Shown piece by piece: positions 38,430-51,594 of a stretch of DNA of 64,000 bases. Made by a program: the position numbers and the translations under genes. The stretch spans positions 62,001-126,000 of the forward strand of contig QEYB01000625.1 of assembly GCA_017562135.1 (NCBI GenBank), read 5' to 3'. Below the pieces are notes generated by a model that did not search any database, was not told where the DNA came from, and saw only the letters and a program-made list of their open reading frames with translations. The stretch is from Dipylidium caninum. Its lineage: Eukaryota; Platyhelminthes; Cestoda; Cyclophyllidea; Dipylidiidae. How positions within the stretch are numbered: the stretch's first letter is position 1; every line of letters begins with the position of its first letter.

Positions 38430-41400
38430 ATGGCACAATTCAGGATTAACACCTCCGGACAGGTTTGTAACCCTACACTCAGACCCTACCCAAACTTCAA
38501 CGCACAAACTGATGTGGAACTTCTGAAAAAGGCCATGGAAGGCATGGGTGAGCTAATAATGATTAAAGCAGGGTGGCTACGTTACCGACAGGAAGTCGTT
38601 ACATTTTACCTTAACCGCAACGGGTACTGACTACTTTCATTTTGGCGTATTGGATCATCAGTTGATGAATTATTGGATGTGGTTTTAAAAATGCTTTTAT
38701 TTGTATAACCTTTTACGAATAAGAGTTTAAAGCTGGCCACTTACCCTCTATATTACAAAGTCTTCCTTCGTAGTAGAAAATATGAGGCTAAGTTCTACTC
38801 TAGATTTGTGAAAATTAGTACCAAGTAAGCCACTTTGAATGAACCCTTAGCAACCTTGACATCCAATGCTATTAGCCTCTAATTCAAAATACCATAAGTA
38901 AACCTATTGCAGACTGAAAGTCCCGAAGTCAAATGAAATGTCGATCAACAAATTACTTAAGTGGAAGAACATTATCCCCCAATTTGCCAGACGGAAGTCA
39001 GGCAGTAATATTGTGATGCATTACCGATGCAAGCGCCCCGAGTAAATTGTCAATTGCCCATATTTAATACCAAACAGAATTTTTCAACTTTGTGATTTAC
39101 AAAACCAGCGTATTCCACGTCACTGAAGATTTTGGAGGTAATTAAATTACATCTGTGCACATGCGAAAGGTCCTAACGTAGTTGAGGCGTCCTTCATGTG
39201 TAAAATACTTCAACTACATTCAATTCTCAGTCTTGTCTAGTCCAAAGTCTAGCCACGTGAAACTTATGCTTACTCTAATACTTTAACTAAGAGAACCTTG
39301 TCATTATTGGTGGACCATAGTAAAGACAACTTAATTGTATTCCCGTTGAAAGAACATTTGCAACCGGCACCATATTTATTGTTGATGGGTTAACGTCTTA
39401 CAGTTCAAAATATCTTATCCTTAAAAAATTCGATTTAATAATGCATGGAGCTGGTAAAAGGTAGTTTAATGCCAATAACCTGCAGAATGTAGCCGCACGT
39501 CAACTAACTCTTATAGTTTCACTTACATTACAGGCACCGATGAGGCCATGATAATTGAAATCTTGGGAAATCGCACAAGTCAGCAGCGTGTTGCAATCGC
39601 AGAAGCCTACAAGGGCTCCTATGGCGAGGTATGTCTTTTACGTTTAAGATTGCTTTTACCAAACTACAATACTCATTCAAATCCTAAATTGGCGTCGCTT
39701 CCGGTATAACGTAAGCTTGACATGCGTTTCTGACGGTTATGTACTAAGAGGTTACATCAAATACTAGGCGGAATTGGCTGGTGTAAGCTTCAGCAGAAAA
39801 AACTGCTCATCACATGCTAAAGAAAATGACCATGAATGTTTTTGCTGTTAGGCAGCATAATTGGAAAACAAGCAGGATTTGTCGCGATACAAGCCAAAAA
39901 ATCCACGTTGCACTGGCATACGATTCGACACGACGATTATTTGAATGGAAAACAAGAACAATAATTCCCCTATACCGTCTTAAGTGTTAAGTTACGCGGT
40001 TTTGGCATGGTTCTGTTCTCGATTCATACACCCTTCCCCATTCTAGAGATGACATTCGAATAAAATATGGCTCGATGTTGCTCTACGGCCTCAAATAATT
40101 AAATGTCTAATGGCACTCTAGTGAATAAAATTTCCAATATGTTCTCCTGAACTAACAAATTCTTTCTCATTATTTACACTTAGGATTTGAGAGAGAAGCT
40201 TCAGAAGGAGCTTAGTGGGGATTTCGGCGAATTGGTGGACCTCATGTTCTTCACAATTCCCGAGCTGAAGGCCCAAATTTGCTACGAAGCGATCCGGGGA
40301 GTTGGGACAGACGAGTTGGCTCTAATCGAAGTCATCTGCACGTCGACCAACTCAGAAATTGAACAACTCAAACGTGACTACGCCAACGGTGTGTCCTTGC
40401 TACTTCTACATTTACAATACAATCTTCCTTTCTACCACTCAAACAAGACCTTTTTTCATCCTCTTTAGTGTGCCACGGACATGGCAAACAAGGTAAGTTA
40501 AATGACACTTTTCCAGATTAGACTGCTTCCCACTTTTGGTGCAAACAAGGTAGTGAAAAGAGAGTGGAATCCATGTAGAAATCGCTCAAGCAACTCTGGG
40601 TCGAACTAATGCCTATACATACTCAGACCCATAATTTCATGGATCTACTAATTAAACGGGCGACCTAATTGATACAGCTAATAGACTGTGAACCAAAATG
40701 AGGGACTTCAAAACAATCATTTTTTCTGGCGTTGAAAATAAGTATAAAACAAATGAAGTAATTCTTCGCACTGTTTTTTATATTTAATCGAAATAACTTT
40801 CAATTGTATGACACCTACAAATCTCTGCCGATGGTTTCGCAAAGTATATATGCCTTTTCGAAGAATTCTTATTCTTAGACCTAGTATACAATTCATCTTG
40901 ATTATTGTAAAATTTCATATTGCGGCGAAGTCAATTTGTTAACTGTATTTGAAGCAATGTTGACTATTTTTATTTATAAGTTTCTTCTCACGTATGACAA
41001 TCAGAATTTTTTCATGATGTTTCACCTTAGAAGTCTGTTCTGGGGCATATTTTTACCTTTTCATCACGGCAATCGTGCTTTGTTAAGGAAGCAACAAAGG
41101 TGCGCACTTGCTCTTGCGGCGGCTTGATCATCAACAGCTGTGTCACTTCGTTCGACCGGCACATATGAGACCAATTGTTGCTTTGTTGTAAGGAGATGTT
41201 TTAAAACAACCATAGATGTATGTCTAATTCCTAGTTTAGACCCACGTCCTCGAAAAGTTCAGCGTGTGCACCGGATTCCACAGTCATCGTCTTTACTTCC
41301 TCCTCGTGATTAGCATGTGCCGGTGGTCTCCCTTGAGGCGCCTATACGATACTCATGTCACCAGAAAGCAGTTTTTTCTCATTAGGAGTGGATCCGCTAC

Positions 41401-43246
41401 CGAATGCTTAATTAATGTTTCTCAAAGCTTAAGCTGCGCTATGCCCCACTTTGAACTCGTACACGAAACTTCGATCTAAATCACGTTTTGTTTCCATCTG
41501 AAGAATAATACACATAACATTTATAGATACAAATATCAAAAGCACACTAGAATGTATTTCACAGTCGCAGCTGAAAACACTTCATTCGAACTCTTAACTA
41601 AGCTTTTCTAGCTACCATCCTGGTAATTTTGAACTTTTGCCAAAACTAGGGTTTGTAATTGCTGTTTTCGTTTTTTCTTTGTGTAGCAACGGAGAATACT
41701 TTGGAAGAACATGTGGCGGACGATACGAGTGGGTACTTCAAACGCCTCCTCGTGGCTCTGCTGGCTGCCAAACGTTATGAACCCACACAACAGCAGCTGA
41801 AGGACCTTGAAAGCCGAGGCATCGATGCTGTCATCGACAAGAGGGCTGCTGAGGCCGACGCTCAGAAACTCTACGATGCGGGTGAAAAGTACTCCACTTA
41901 GAGACTTTTTAGCACCTATTCATTTATTTGCTAGTCGATTCCCAAGGGCGTTTAGGCGGCCGTTTGTGAAAGTAATAGCCTTTTACCTTGGGTTAAAAAA
42001 AACTTCTCCGATTTCAATGAGGCTGACTACCAACGTTAGCAAGGTGCTATATGGAGTAGATAAGTCAGCTGTCGGATCAAGCTATCGTGCAAAAGCAGCT
42101 TCGGTGGAAGAGAGCATTAAGCTGTTGTTTTAGACGTCAACAGTTTACTTCGCTCGCCTTTGTAATTTTTACTTGTTCAAACTTCAGGAGGCTTGGAACA
42201 GACGAGGAGACGTTTATCAACATCCTTTGTACCAGAAGTCCGTGGCAACTGTACGCAATCAGCAAGGCTTACGAAAAGGTAGCTAATTAATGTCTCCCTG
42301 GCCTCCTGCCTCACAACTGCATGTTGAGCGCTGTCTCCCACTCTACACCTCCTGATTAGTGTGATTTTCTGGACTCAGGTCGACCAGTTGAGCTATTTCC
42401 GTGGTTGCTAAGCGACATTCTACTTCTTCCGATGATCCATGCACGTCTACTCGCAGCAACTCCCAGAACAATTACCAGACATCTGAGTAGCAAGGATGCC
42501 TTAAGTTCATATAGGATGCCTCTCAAGAAAGCCGTACAAATATCTGTCTGTGTGGTTCCCGTTAATAGTTTATATGAGATTCAAACCAATCATTGACGTA
42601 AATACTTCGGTGGTCTAGTCACTTTCTCTTCTCCCCCTTAACAACGAACTTTCTCATATTTTCGTTCAACAGATCAGCAATCTAAGACTTGTTGAAGCCA
42701 TTGCAAGTGAGACAAGTGGGGATTTCAGACGAGCCCTCATAACTACCGGTGAGTCGCCATCCATCGATTTACTCCTTTAGGCATGTAAATCGCCATTTTG
42801 AGCCTTTCTACTCTGTCTGCGTTTTTGGATGCATTGGGTCGTAGTGATATAAAACAGTACAGTCTAAGGTTCAGTTCTAGTGACCTGAATGAGACTCGAA
42901 CTTCTGATGCGATGTCATGGCTCTTTACAGTGCTCGCCAACATCAACACACCAATGGCTTTCGCCGAACAGCTCTACGATGGCCTGCACGGTCCTGGCAC
43001 CAATGACGACCAAATCATGCGTATCATTGTGTGGCGCTCTGAGGTGCGATCTTTAAAAGGCTTATTCTCAAGCCTATTTATTTCTCGCTGGTTTAATTCA
43101 TTCCTTTGTTCCTTCGATAGGTTGACATGAAAGAAATCAAAAACTGCTATCTCACTAGATTTAATAGAGATCTCGTTGAGGACATCAAAAGCGACACGTC
43201 TGGCGACTACGAGAAACTCCTTGTCCGTCTCCTCGGTGCTCAGTGA
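38430..43246 (+). CDS. Annexin (second of a tandem pair)
   Basis: Calcium-dependent phospholipid-binding protein, ANXB-like. Eight exons: 38430-38547, 39534-39628, 40184-40388, 41687-41888, 42188-42278, 42673-42748, 42931-43043 and 43121-43246, joining exactly to 341 residues. All four repeats keep a calcium-loop motif: [42 protein letters not shown] and [14 protein letters not shown], each with the distal acidic segment ([37 protein letters not shown]). The N-terminal tail (about 28 residues, [18 protein letters not shown]) is longer than in the first annexin. Exon lengths and phases mirror the neighbouring gene (205, 76, 113 and 126 nt exons identical in length), so the pair arose by duplication after the intron pattern was fixed. 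Introns 1-3 are about 1 kb. In flatworms annexins are abundant in tegument and secretions, but localisation here is unknown. Confidence 0.96.
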
Positions 43247-43740
43247 ATTTAGGCTGAACTCATTTTCCACATTACCTCCCGCGTCTGTAGTTCTATTTAA
43301 CTTTTGTGCCTACTGATTTATTAATTAAGTAGTTCTAATCACATTAAAAATGTTATCTCTAAAGGGTTTCTTCACGGAGATTTACATCAAACCTCAATGC
43401 TGTAATTAATGGTTGATAATTGTGAAGAGTTCAACTCTCCTCCAACACTTCAAGTTCTATTACGACCTAAAGCAAGTTAGCATACTCTCACATTGGCTAG
43501 ACTAGAAAACTACGTGAGGGGAAAAGTAGGGTCAGAACCGACAACTCCTACGTGATGGAGAAGCCTTGGTTGCACAGGCGCAAAATGTATTTTTGGCACA
43601 AAAAGAAAGATATAACATCTTTCTCAAATCATACTGCCATACAAAATGAAACACTCGAAGTCACTGTGTACCTGCACTGTCACAGTCCAGTGCGTTGGCG
43701 TGTCTCTTGGCCGTGAATCGTGTATTCTTCCAACTACCTC
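43247..43740. other. 3' regions of convergent annexin and beta-tubulin genes
   Basis: Less than 500 bases separate the two stop codons. AT-rich, with no gene. An ATTAAA on + near 43343 could serve the annexin mRNA. Confidence 0.5.
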
Positions 43741-45169
43741 TTAGACACACGATACAGCGGGCGCCTCCATTTGCACTTCGTCATCCATGGCGGCGTCCTG
43801 AAATTGTTGGTATTCACTATTCAAGTCGTCCATATTTGTCTGAGCCTCGTGGAACTCCGTTTCGTCCATGCCTTCACCGGTATACCAATGCAAGAAAGCC
43901 CGTCGTCTAAACATTGCCATGAATTGCTCTCTAACCCGTTTGAAAATCTCCTGAATAGCCGTATTATTGCCGATAAATGTCACCGCCATTTTCAAACCAC
44001 GCGGTGGAATATCACAGACAGCAGTTTTCACATTATTTGGTATCCACTCCACAAAATAGGCCGAATTCTTGTTTTGCACATTCAGCATATTCTCGTCGAC
44101 ATCCTTCATGGAGATGCGACCTCGAAACATGGCTGCAACAGTGAGGTACTTCCCGTGCCTCGGATCACACGCTGCCATCATATTCTTGCTGTCAAACATC
44201 TGTAAGGTCAAATCTTGAACGGAGTAACTTCGGTAGGCTTGAGAATGACGGCTAGTGAGCGGAGAAAAGCCGGGCATGAAGAAGTGTAGTCGCGGAAAGG
44301 GAATCATATTGGTTGCCAGCTTCCTCAAGTCCGCATTCAACTGACCGGGGAACCGAAGACACGTAGTCACACCTGACATGGTGGCACTGACTAGGTGATT
44401 CAAATCACCGTAGGTGGGAGTGACCAATTTCAAGGTCCTATTGCAAATGTCATAGAGGGCTTCATTATCAATGCAAAAAGTCTCGTCCGTGCCTTCAATT
44501 AGGTGATGGAAGGAGAGGGTGGCATTATAAGGCTCCACGACCACATCGGAGACCTTAGGCGAAGGCACTGTTGAAAAGCAGCAGATAATGCGATCCGGAT
44601 ACTCTTCACGAATCTTATTAACCAGGAGGGTTCCCAGACCAGCCCCAGTACCACCTCCGAGTGCGTGAACTACCTGGAATCCTTGAAGACATTCACTGTA
44701 CTCAGCCTCCTTGCGAACCACATCAATGATATTGTCGATTAGCTCTGCACCGTCGGTGTAATGACCTTTCGCCCAGTTATTTCCAGCTCCCGTAGTTCCA
44801 AACACGTAATTATCGGGGCGAAAGAGATTCCCAACAGGACCAGATCTAATGGCATCCATGGTTCCAGGTTCCAAGTCAGAGAGTATAGCTCTGGGCACAA
44901 ATTTCCCACCTAAATGCGGTCATTATCTCAAAGAGGCCAGCACCTGTAGCTTCATTGTAGTACACACCGATTCGTTCTAGCTGAAGATCGCTATCCCCGT
45001 TGTACAACCCGTCGGCGCTGAGGCCGTGCTCGTCGGAGACCACCTCCCAAAACTACCGAGACGCGGAAGGAGGGAAGAGGAGGTTAGGCGAAAGGAGAAG
45101 AGAGGAGCTTACCTTGGCACCCATCTGGTTGCCGCATTGGCCAATCTGTATGTGAACTATTTCGCGCAT
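43741..45169 (-). CDS. Beta-tubulin, divergent isotype
   Basis: GTP-binding subunit of microtubules. Minus-strand exons 45113-45169, 44944-45052 and 43741-44909 join to 444 residues. The N-terminus [19 protein letters not shown] keeps the MREI motif used in tubulin mRNA autoregulation. The nucleotide loop is GGGTGAGLG instead of the usual GGGTGSGMG. Residues 167, 198 and 200, where benzimidazole resistance arises in helminths, are F, E and F, the susceptible type (read from [10 protein letters not shown] and [12 protein letters not shown]). The C-terminal tail (after SEYQQFQD) is [17 protein letters not shown] and lacks the long glutamate run of ordinary beta-tubulins, so it offers few sites for polyglutamylation. 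Introns are 60 and 34 nt. The gene lies just downstream of alpha-tubulin on the same strand. Confidence 0.95.
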
Positions 45170-46250
45170 TCTCTACCGATGTCAAGTCCTGGAGCAGAGC
45201 GCCTTCAGCCGTACTCTGTCTGATGTCCTCCTTTGAACACCCGATCAATTAATTTGCGTGGACCGTCATTGATCCGTCACGCGACATCCATGCGAGTGGA
45301 CGCGCCGTGACGTCCCTCGTGTTAAAGTAGGGGGAAGGGTGTGTTGGCCCTTAGCCCACTGGACATCTTGATGGTCAACTCGTTGACGCATGTCAGCTAT
45401 ACCCTCCAGCCATATTTGTCGAGGAAGCTAACTTCCTAATTAGGACAGAAGAGTTCAGCTTGTCGCCTTCACTTCGACTATAGTGTGGACTGTTGTAACC
45501 AGGTCTGTGTTAGCTTTCGGCTTGGTAAAACGGATAAACGGCTGAAGGGGAAGCCAGCACCCATTAAAGAAGCGTCATTAACTGTCTTGACGGCCAACCC
45601 CCAGCCCTGCGACGTCATGGTTTCTTCGACACTGATTCGTCTTTACCAAAATGTTGACTCTTCGTTGGTGACCAGAGGTTGACAATGCTTATCAGCCTCT
45701 GCCATCTGTGGCACGTGTCACATCGCAAACGCAGCATCTTACTAGGCTTCTCTTGAGTCCTTCAGAATTTCCACTGATTGATGATGGTCTACATCCTATT
45801 TAAACGCGTGCCACCTTCTACGGCACTAAAGAGTTCTTACCATAAGATTTCGCAGTTCATCGGTGGTAGCAATTAGTCTCACGTCACCTCTCAAATCGAA
45901 AATTAGTAAGCATCCTACTCCATAACTACTCACTATTTTTATCCAATTATGCGCTCAGTGAAAAAATCACACGCCAATGACGACTTCGGTATGGTTCACG
46001 GACAAAAGCACTCGAAAGAGAACTCCGCTCAGCCCCCCCCCCCACCAACGCTCCGTCGCCCAGCAGAAGATCCGCACCACCAGCTATCTGGTAGAAGAGC
46101 ACGAGAGCGTCTCATTTTGCTAAATTTTTCTTGTCCTTATTTATATCATGGCTTCGTGTAAATTAGCTACAAAAGCAAGTCTTTTGCATAGAAGACTGGA
46201 AAATTGTGCATGGATTCCTCAAAAAGCGTTCTTTGGTGTTTGATTCCATA
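45170..46250. other. Spacer between alpha- and beta-tubulin genes
   Basis: About 1.1 kb between the alpha-tubulin stop and the beta-tubulin start, both on the minus strand. It should hold the beta promoter. It includes a C run near 46029-46038. No gene or clear promoter box is seen. Confidence 0.5.
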
Positions 46251-47829
<1,579 letters not shown>

Positions 47830-48543
47830 TGTTAAAAGGTTCGATAGAGAACTTGTCTGCCCAGTCGATTAGACAACAAAAGTGCCAAAATGACAACTTA
47901 GCAGGCAAAAAAATCGATATTTCGAAAGCTCATTGCGGTTACACACGGCAATATTGACTGGGCACAGCTGATTCCTGCTGCCAATGTCTTTTTTAGCCCG
48001 GCACAAACGACGAGTGTTAAAGCACGTTACGCAGTTTAACGAAAGTGGCGCCTCTCGCCGAGCCTTCCGCCCCTGTCTCCAATTTATAAATATGACTACA
48101 TGTGCATAGCACTAAAGTACAAAGGCAGTTTCGGAATACTTCACTCCAGGTGATGAGATGTTAGTCGACTCCAAACCTACCCGTAGTTGCCGGGTCGAGA
48201 AACTAAGAGTAGATCAGTCCCGAAATACTGTCTAAGGCAAAAAAAACTGCCTTGTGTCTATTCAACATACGACACAACGACAACGCAATTGCCTCAGAGA
48301 CAGTTTTCAGAATTCCATTCCAAGAAAATGTACTTGTGACTGAATTTTATAATTTACAAAGTTACCGTTCTTGTCTAACAAATGTTCCAAGTAAATTTGG
48401 TAGTAATTGGCGGTATTTAACATACATATCAGAATGTACTGTTATAGATAAATTATATTTTGTCTAAATCGACTGTACAAATTGCTATAGAAAGCGGCAA
48501 AGCACGCAGGCCGCAATGCAGAATGAGGCAACTGTGATCCAAG
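47830..48543. other. Divergent intergenic region upstream of alpha-tubulin
   Basis: About 700 bases shared as upstream region by alpha-tubulin (-) and the unidentified two-exon gene (+). No further exon is recognised. Confidence 0.5.
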
Positions 48544-49015
48544 ATGAGTAGCCCATCGTTTTCACATCTTGAGAAGGTATTTGGTGTGTCTGAGGTCTCT
48601 CGTTTTGAAGTCCCTTGTGTTGAGATTGATCAACATAATTGTCACCTTTCTAGGAACTCAGAGGTAAGTTAAATGTCATCTATGGGTATTTTAATCTATT
48701 TAAAACAAGTACACTTACCAAAGCCCCATATTTTTGACAAAGCCAAATCAAGATTGTTTTGATCCCCTCCTAAAAAAGAGGATAAATAATGAACACTTAA
48801 ACATTCCATTATGTAATGAGAATAAAATTAAGAACAACCTGAGTCTTATACACTTTTTCGACTGTACCAAGCACTCCGGCCAAGTGTTTCTACAAAACAG
48901 AGAAATACCGGGTTTTAAAATAAGTATTCTTTGGGTAGGTACAAAACTCACGAAGTACAAGAAGATTACAAACTTACAACAGCTTCAGAAACATGTTGGA
49001 GATCTTCTATTGTAG
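48544..49015 (+). CDS. Unidentified two-exon protein, 141 residues
   Basis: Not recognised. Exons 48544-48663 and 48710-49015 are joined by a 46-nt intron with a GTAAGT donor, in phase 0. The N-terminus is MSSPSFSHLEKVFGVSEVSR. The second exon reads through FFDCTKHSGQVFLQNREIPG and ILWVGTKLTKYKKITNLQQL and ends VGDLLL. Lysine- and asparagine-rich, with five or six scattered cysteines, no signal peptide and no membrane segment. The consistent phase, the strong donor and a second exon open for 102 codons in AT-rich DNA support a real gene. Its acceptor (AAACAAG) is weak, so the join could differ. It ends 13 bases before the stop codon of the convergent CCDC51-like gene. Confidence 0.6.
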
Positions 49016-49028
49016 GCTTTAGCTCTAA

Positions 49029-49937
49029 CTAGTAACAAATGAAAGAAATAAGGGTTAATATGGAGTTCATTAAAACATATTTATAACAAGTACCAACCAG
49101 AGTTTTATGCATGTCCGTGATTTCCGCCGAAACCAGAACCGCAGAGTTCTGTAACGTACAAGAAGAGTAAAATATGACAACACAGTTTAAAAAATGCATT
49201 ATAACGTAAGCGATAAATTTAAGACTTACGTACTGAGAGTTGCGAAATCGAAGCCATGTCACAAAGGCTGATAAGAACCCCACGGTTATTGATCCAAATA
49301 ATGCCCACTGGCGCATCCTTGCTTCGTAATTTCTCTCTTCACTATGTAAATATCGTAAAAGGCTAGTGAAATTTTCATAGGCAGCGCGTTCCAACAGGTC
49401 GGCCTCTTGATGTTGCGATCTTAGTCGGAATTCCTCTCTAGCCAACTGAAAAAGTTTTTTCCTTTACAAACAGGCGATGTATAGTAATAAAAGAGAAATG
49501 GCACACACTTGATGTTCCTGAGTAATTAATGGAATGAAGGCTTCATCTGTACGGGTAACGACGTCTAGTTGTTTGTTCACCTCTCTTAATTTATTCTGTA
49601 CCGCAAACAAAGCTTGTTGTAACTCCTGTCTACGCAACTGCGCGGCTACAAAATTTTGTTCGGCCTAAAGGGTTAGTGAGTAAGGAAATTGAACCTGCAA
49701 CACTTCAGTCCCTGTTTTTCTGACAATATCTCTTCCGGATATTTTGTCGTATGCTAGAGAGAATTTGCCGATTGAAGAGTCTAATCTGGCTGGAATAGAG
49801 CGTCCCAATTTATTGCTTAAGTTTGATACTGACGAAAACTCCCAGTTGACACCTCGTAGTTCCGTATTTGCGAAACTAATGCATTGTTTGAAAGCTGACG
49901 CGAATCTAGAAATGATACCGGGACCGCTTGGGGTCAT
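49029..49937 (-). CDS. CCDC51: CCDC51/MITOK-like mitochondrial inner-membrane coiled-coil protein, short form
   Basis: In mammals CCDC51 is reported as the pore-forming subunit of a mitochondrial ATP-sensitive potassium channel. Minus-strand exons 49695-49937, 49509-49664, 49230-49445 and 49029-49148 give 244 residues; the intron between the last two may be retained. The first 25 residues (MTPSGPGIISRFASAFKQC) are basic with no acidic residue before about 26, a plausible mitochondrial presequence. A long coiled coil follows (RRQELQQALFAVQNKLREV, AREEFRLRSQHQEADLLER) up to ARMRQWALFGSITVGFLSAF, the first membrane segment, which matches the RTKNWSLIGSVLG region of the vertebrate protein. The vertebrate domain after this segment is mostly missing. 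A hydrophobic stretch (MNSILTLISFICY) closes the protein. Introns are 30, 63 and 81 nt. Confidence 0.75.
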
Positions 49938-51594
49938 GCACGAAGATCGAAGGGGTGTGAAGTACGCCCTCGATCATTGTCGAATCAAACAACTCAATAG
50001 GATAAGCGTATCAGTCCTTCTATAATATTCATGTGTGGATTGCGTCTGAATACTACTTTCAAAAGATATTGGTTACCATCATGAATTTGACGATTATCAT
50101 TATAAATTTAATCAGTGAAAATATCATTACTCATGTCCGATGCGTTTTTGTGAAAAAGGGTCGCCAATGAAACAAACGATAGCATTTCCGGAAGCTAAAT
50201 TTCGCCTCCTCCATTTACATCACTTGCCTTAACAATTTAATTTGAGTTCCCTTTCAAAAGCATGTGGTCTGATTACGAAGCCTATTGCAGCCTCCAAATA
50301 CCTCTAAAATCTCCCTAAACACCATATTTGTGTGGTACAACAGGTACAAATGCGCAACACTACCAATTTACCAAATTATATGGGGATAAATGTAACTCAT
50401 AACGCTTTACCGACAATTTCATTAGGGGAGATAAATCCTCACGGTAAAAGAGGAATATTTACGCAATCAAATCCATACGTCACATTCCAGCCGAGTTTTT
50501 TAGCGAACTGAAGCTACCATAACCAGACACGGTCATTGCGTTCCTCATTTATGCTTGATCTCTTCGATTCGTAGCTTTGCGCATCTCACAAGGGTCATTC
50601 GGTCTGAATTTATATATAAATGTCTTTGTACAAAATGACTTTTAACTTCGCGATGGCTAAATTTTATTCTTTCCTAGAATAATATCCTGAGTACGTATGG
50701 TGTTTATGGTTAAGGATTATTAAATTTTGTAAATTGATGTATATGCTTTTCAAATATCCATCAATGTCAACTCTTTGCGACAGTGTTCTCTCATTATTTT
50801 CCAAGGTTGAAAGGAAGACGAGAATATTTCACAAAACGACATGACAACGGAAATTTCATTGTTTAATATATCTTGGAAAAAATTGACAATTTCAAATTGT
50901 TCCATTTTTTTTCTGCCATAACGTTATTCCTGGTACCGGTTGCTGTACAACCCCCAGGCGCCTGCTAAAAGCATTAAATTGATAACGACATTCTTAGTTA
51001 AAATTATTTTTCTACGTCTGAATAACGACTAATGAGTGCATTATCACTAGGTACTAGCAACTTCAAAACTTCTCGAATATGTCATGAGAAGCTTGCCTTT
51101 TCGGTGGCTATTAAATATATCCTCCTAAACAATAAGTTTAGGCAACCAGGATTAAGATGAATCTCACCTACCAACAACTGCTACTCAATCCTATGGTTTT
51201 AATAACTTCAATTAAGAGACAATAAAATCTTTTTGATTCTAAGAATAAGCCGGACGACGAGAAAGTTCCACATTTTGCAATGGATGTGCAGATGTTAAGA
51301 TAGTCTTATTTAGTTTCATCGTTTTAGCAAACCCCCTGGTTTCAATGATTTTATACCCAACGAATAATTCAACGCTATTATTTTCTTGACTGATGAGGGT
51401 TCGAAAGTAACTTGTCAAATGAACATTTACATAACCTTAGTTGTACTTTACACTTACTAAAATTTGAAGTTCAGCACGTGCACTCTTTTAAATAGTCTTG
51501 TTTCCCTGTGGGCATGTTTGCGTGTCATATGTGGCGTGTCTCGCGTCTTTTAATAAACCATTTAAGTCTGCATTCTCCTTTGTTGAGTGCATCT
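49938..51594. other. AT-rich intergenic region
   Basis: About 1.65 kb without a recognisable exon. Upstream region of the CCDC51-like gene (-) and the ferredoxin gene (+). A missing ferredoxin 5' exon could be hidden here, but I cannot support one. Confidence 0.5.

Noticed and set aside
43720..44205. Plus-strand frame of 161 codons
   Set aside because: Shadow of the beta-tubulin gene on the opposite strand.
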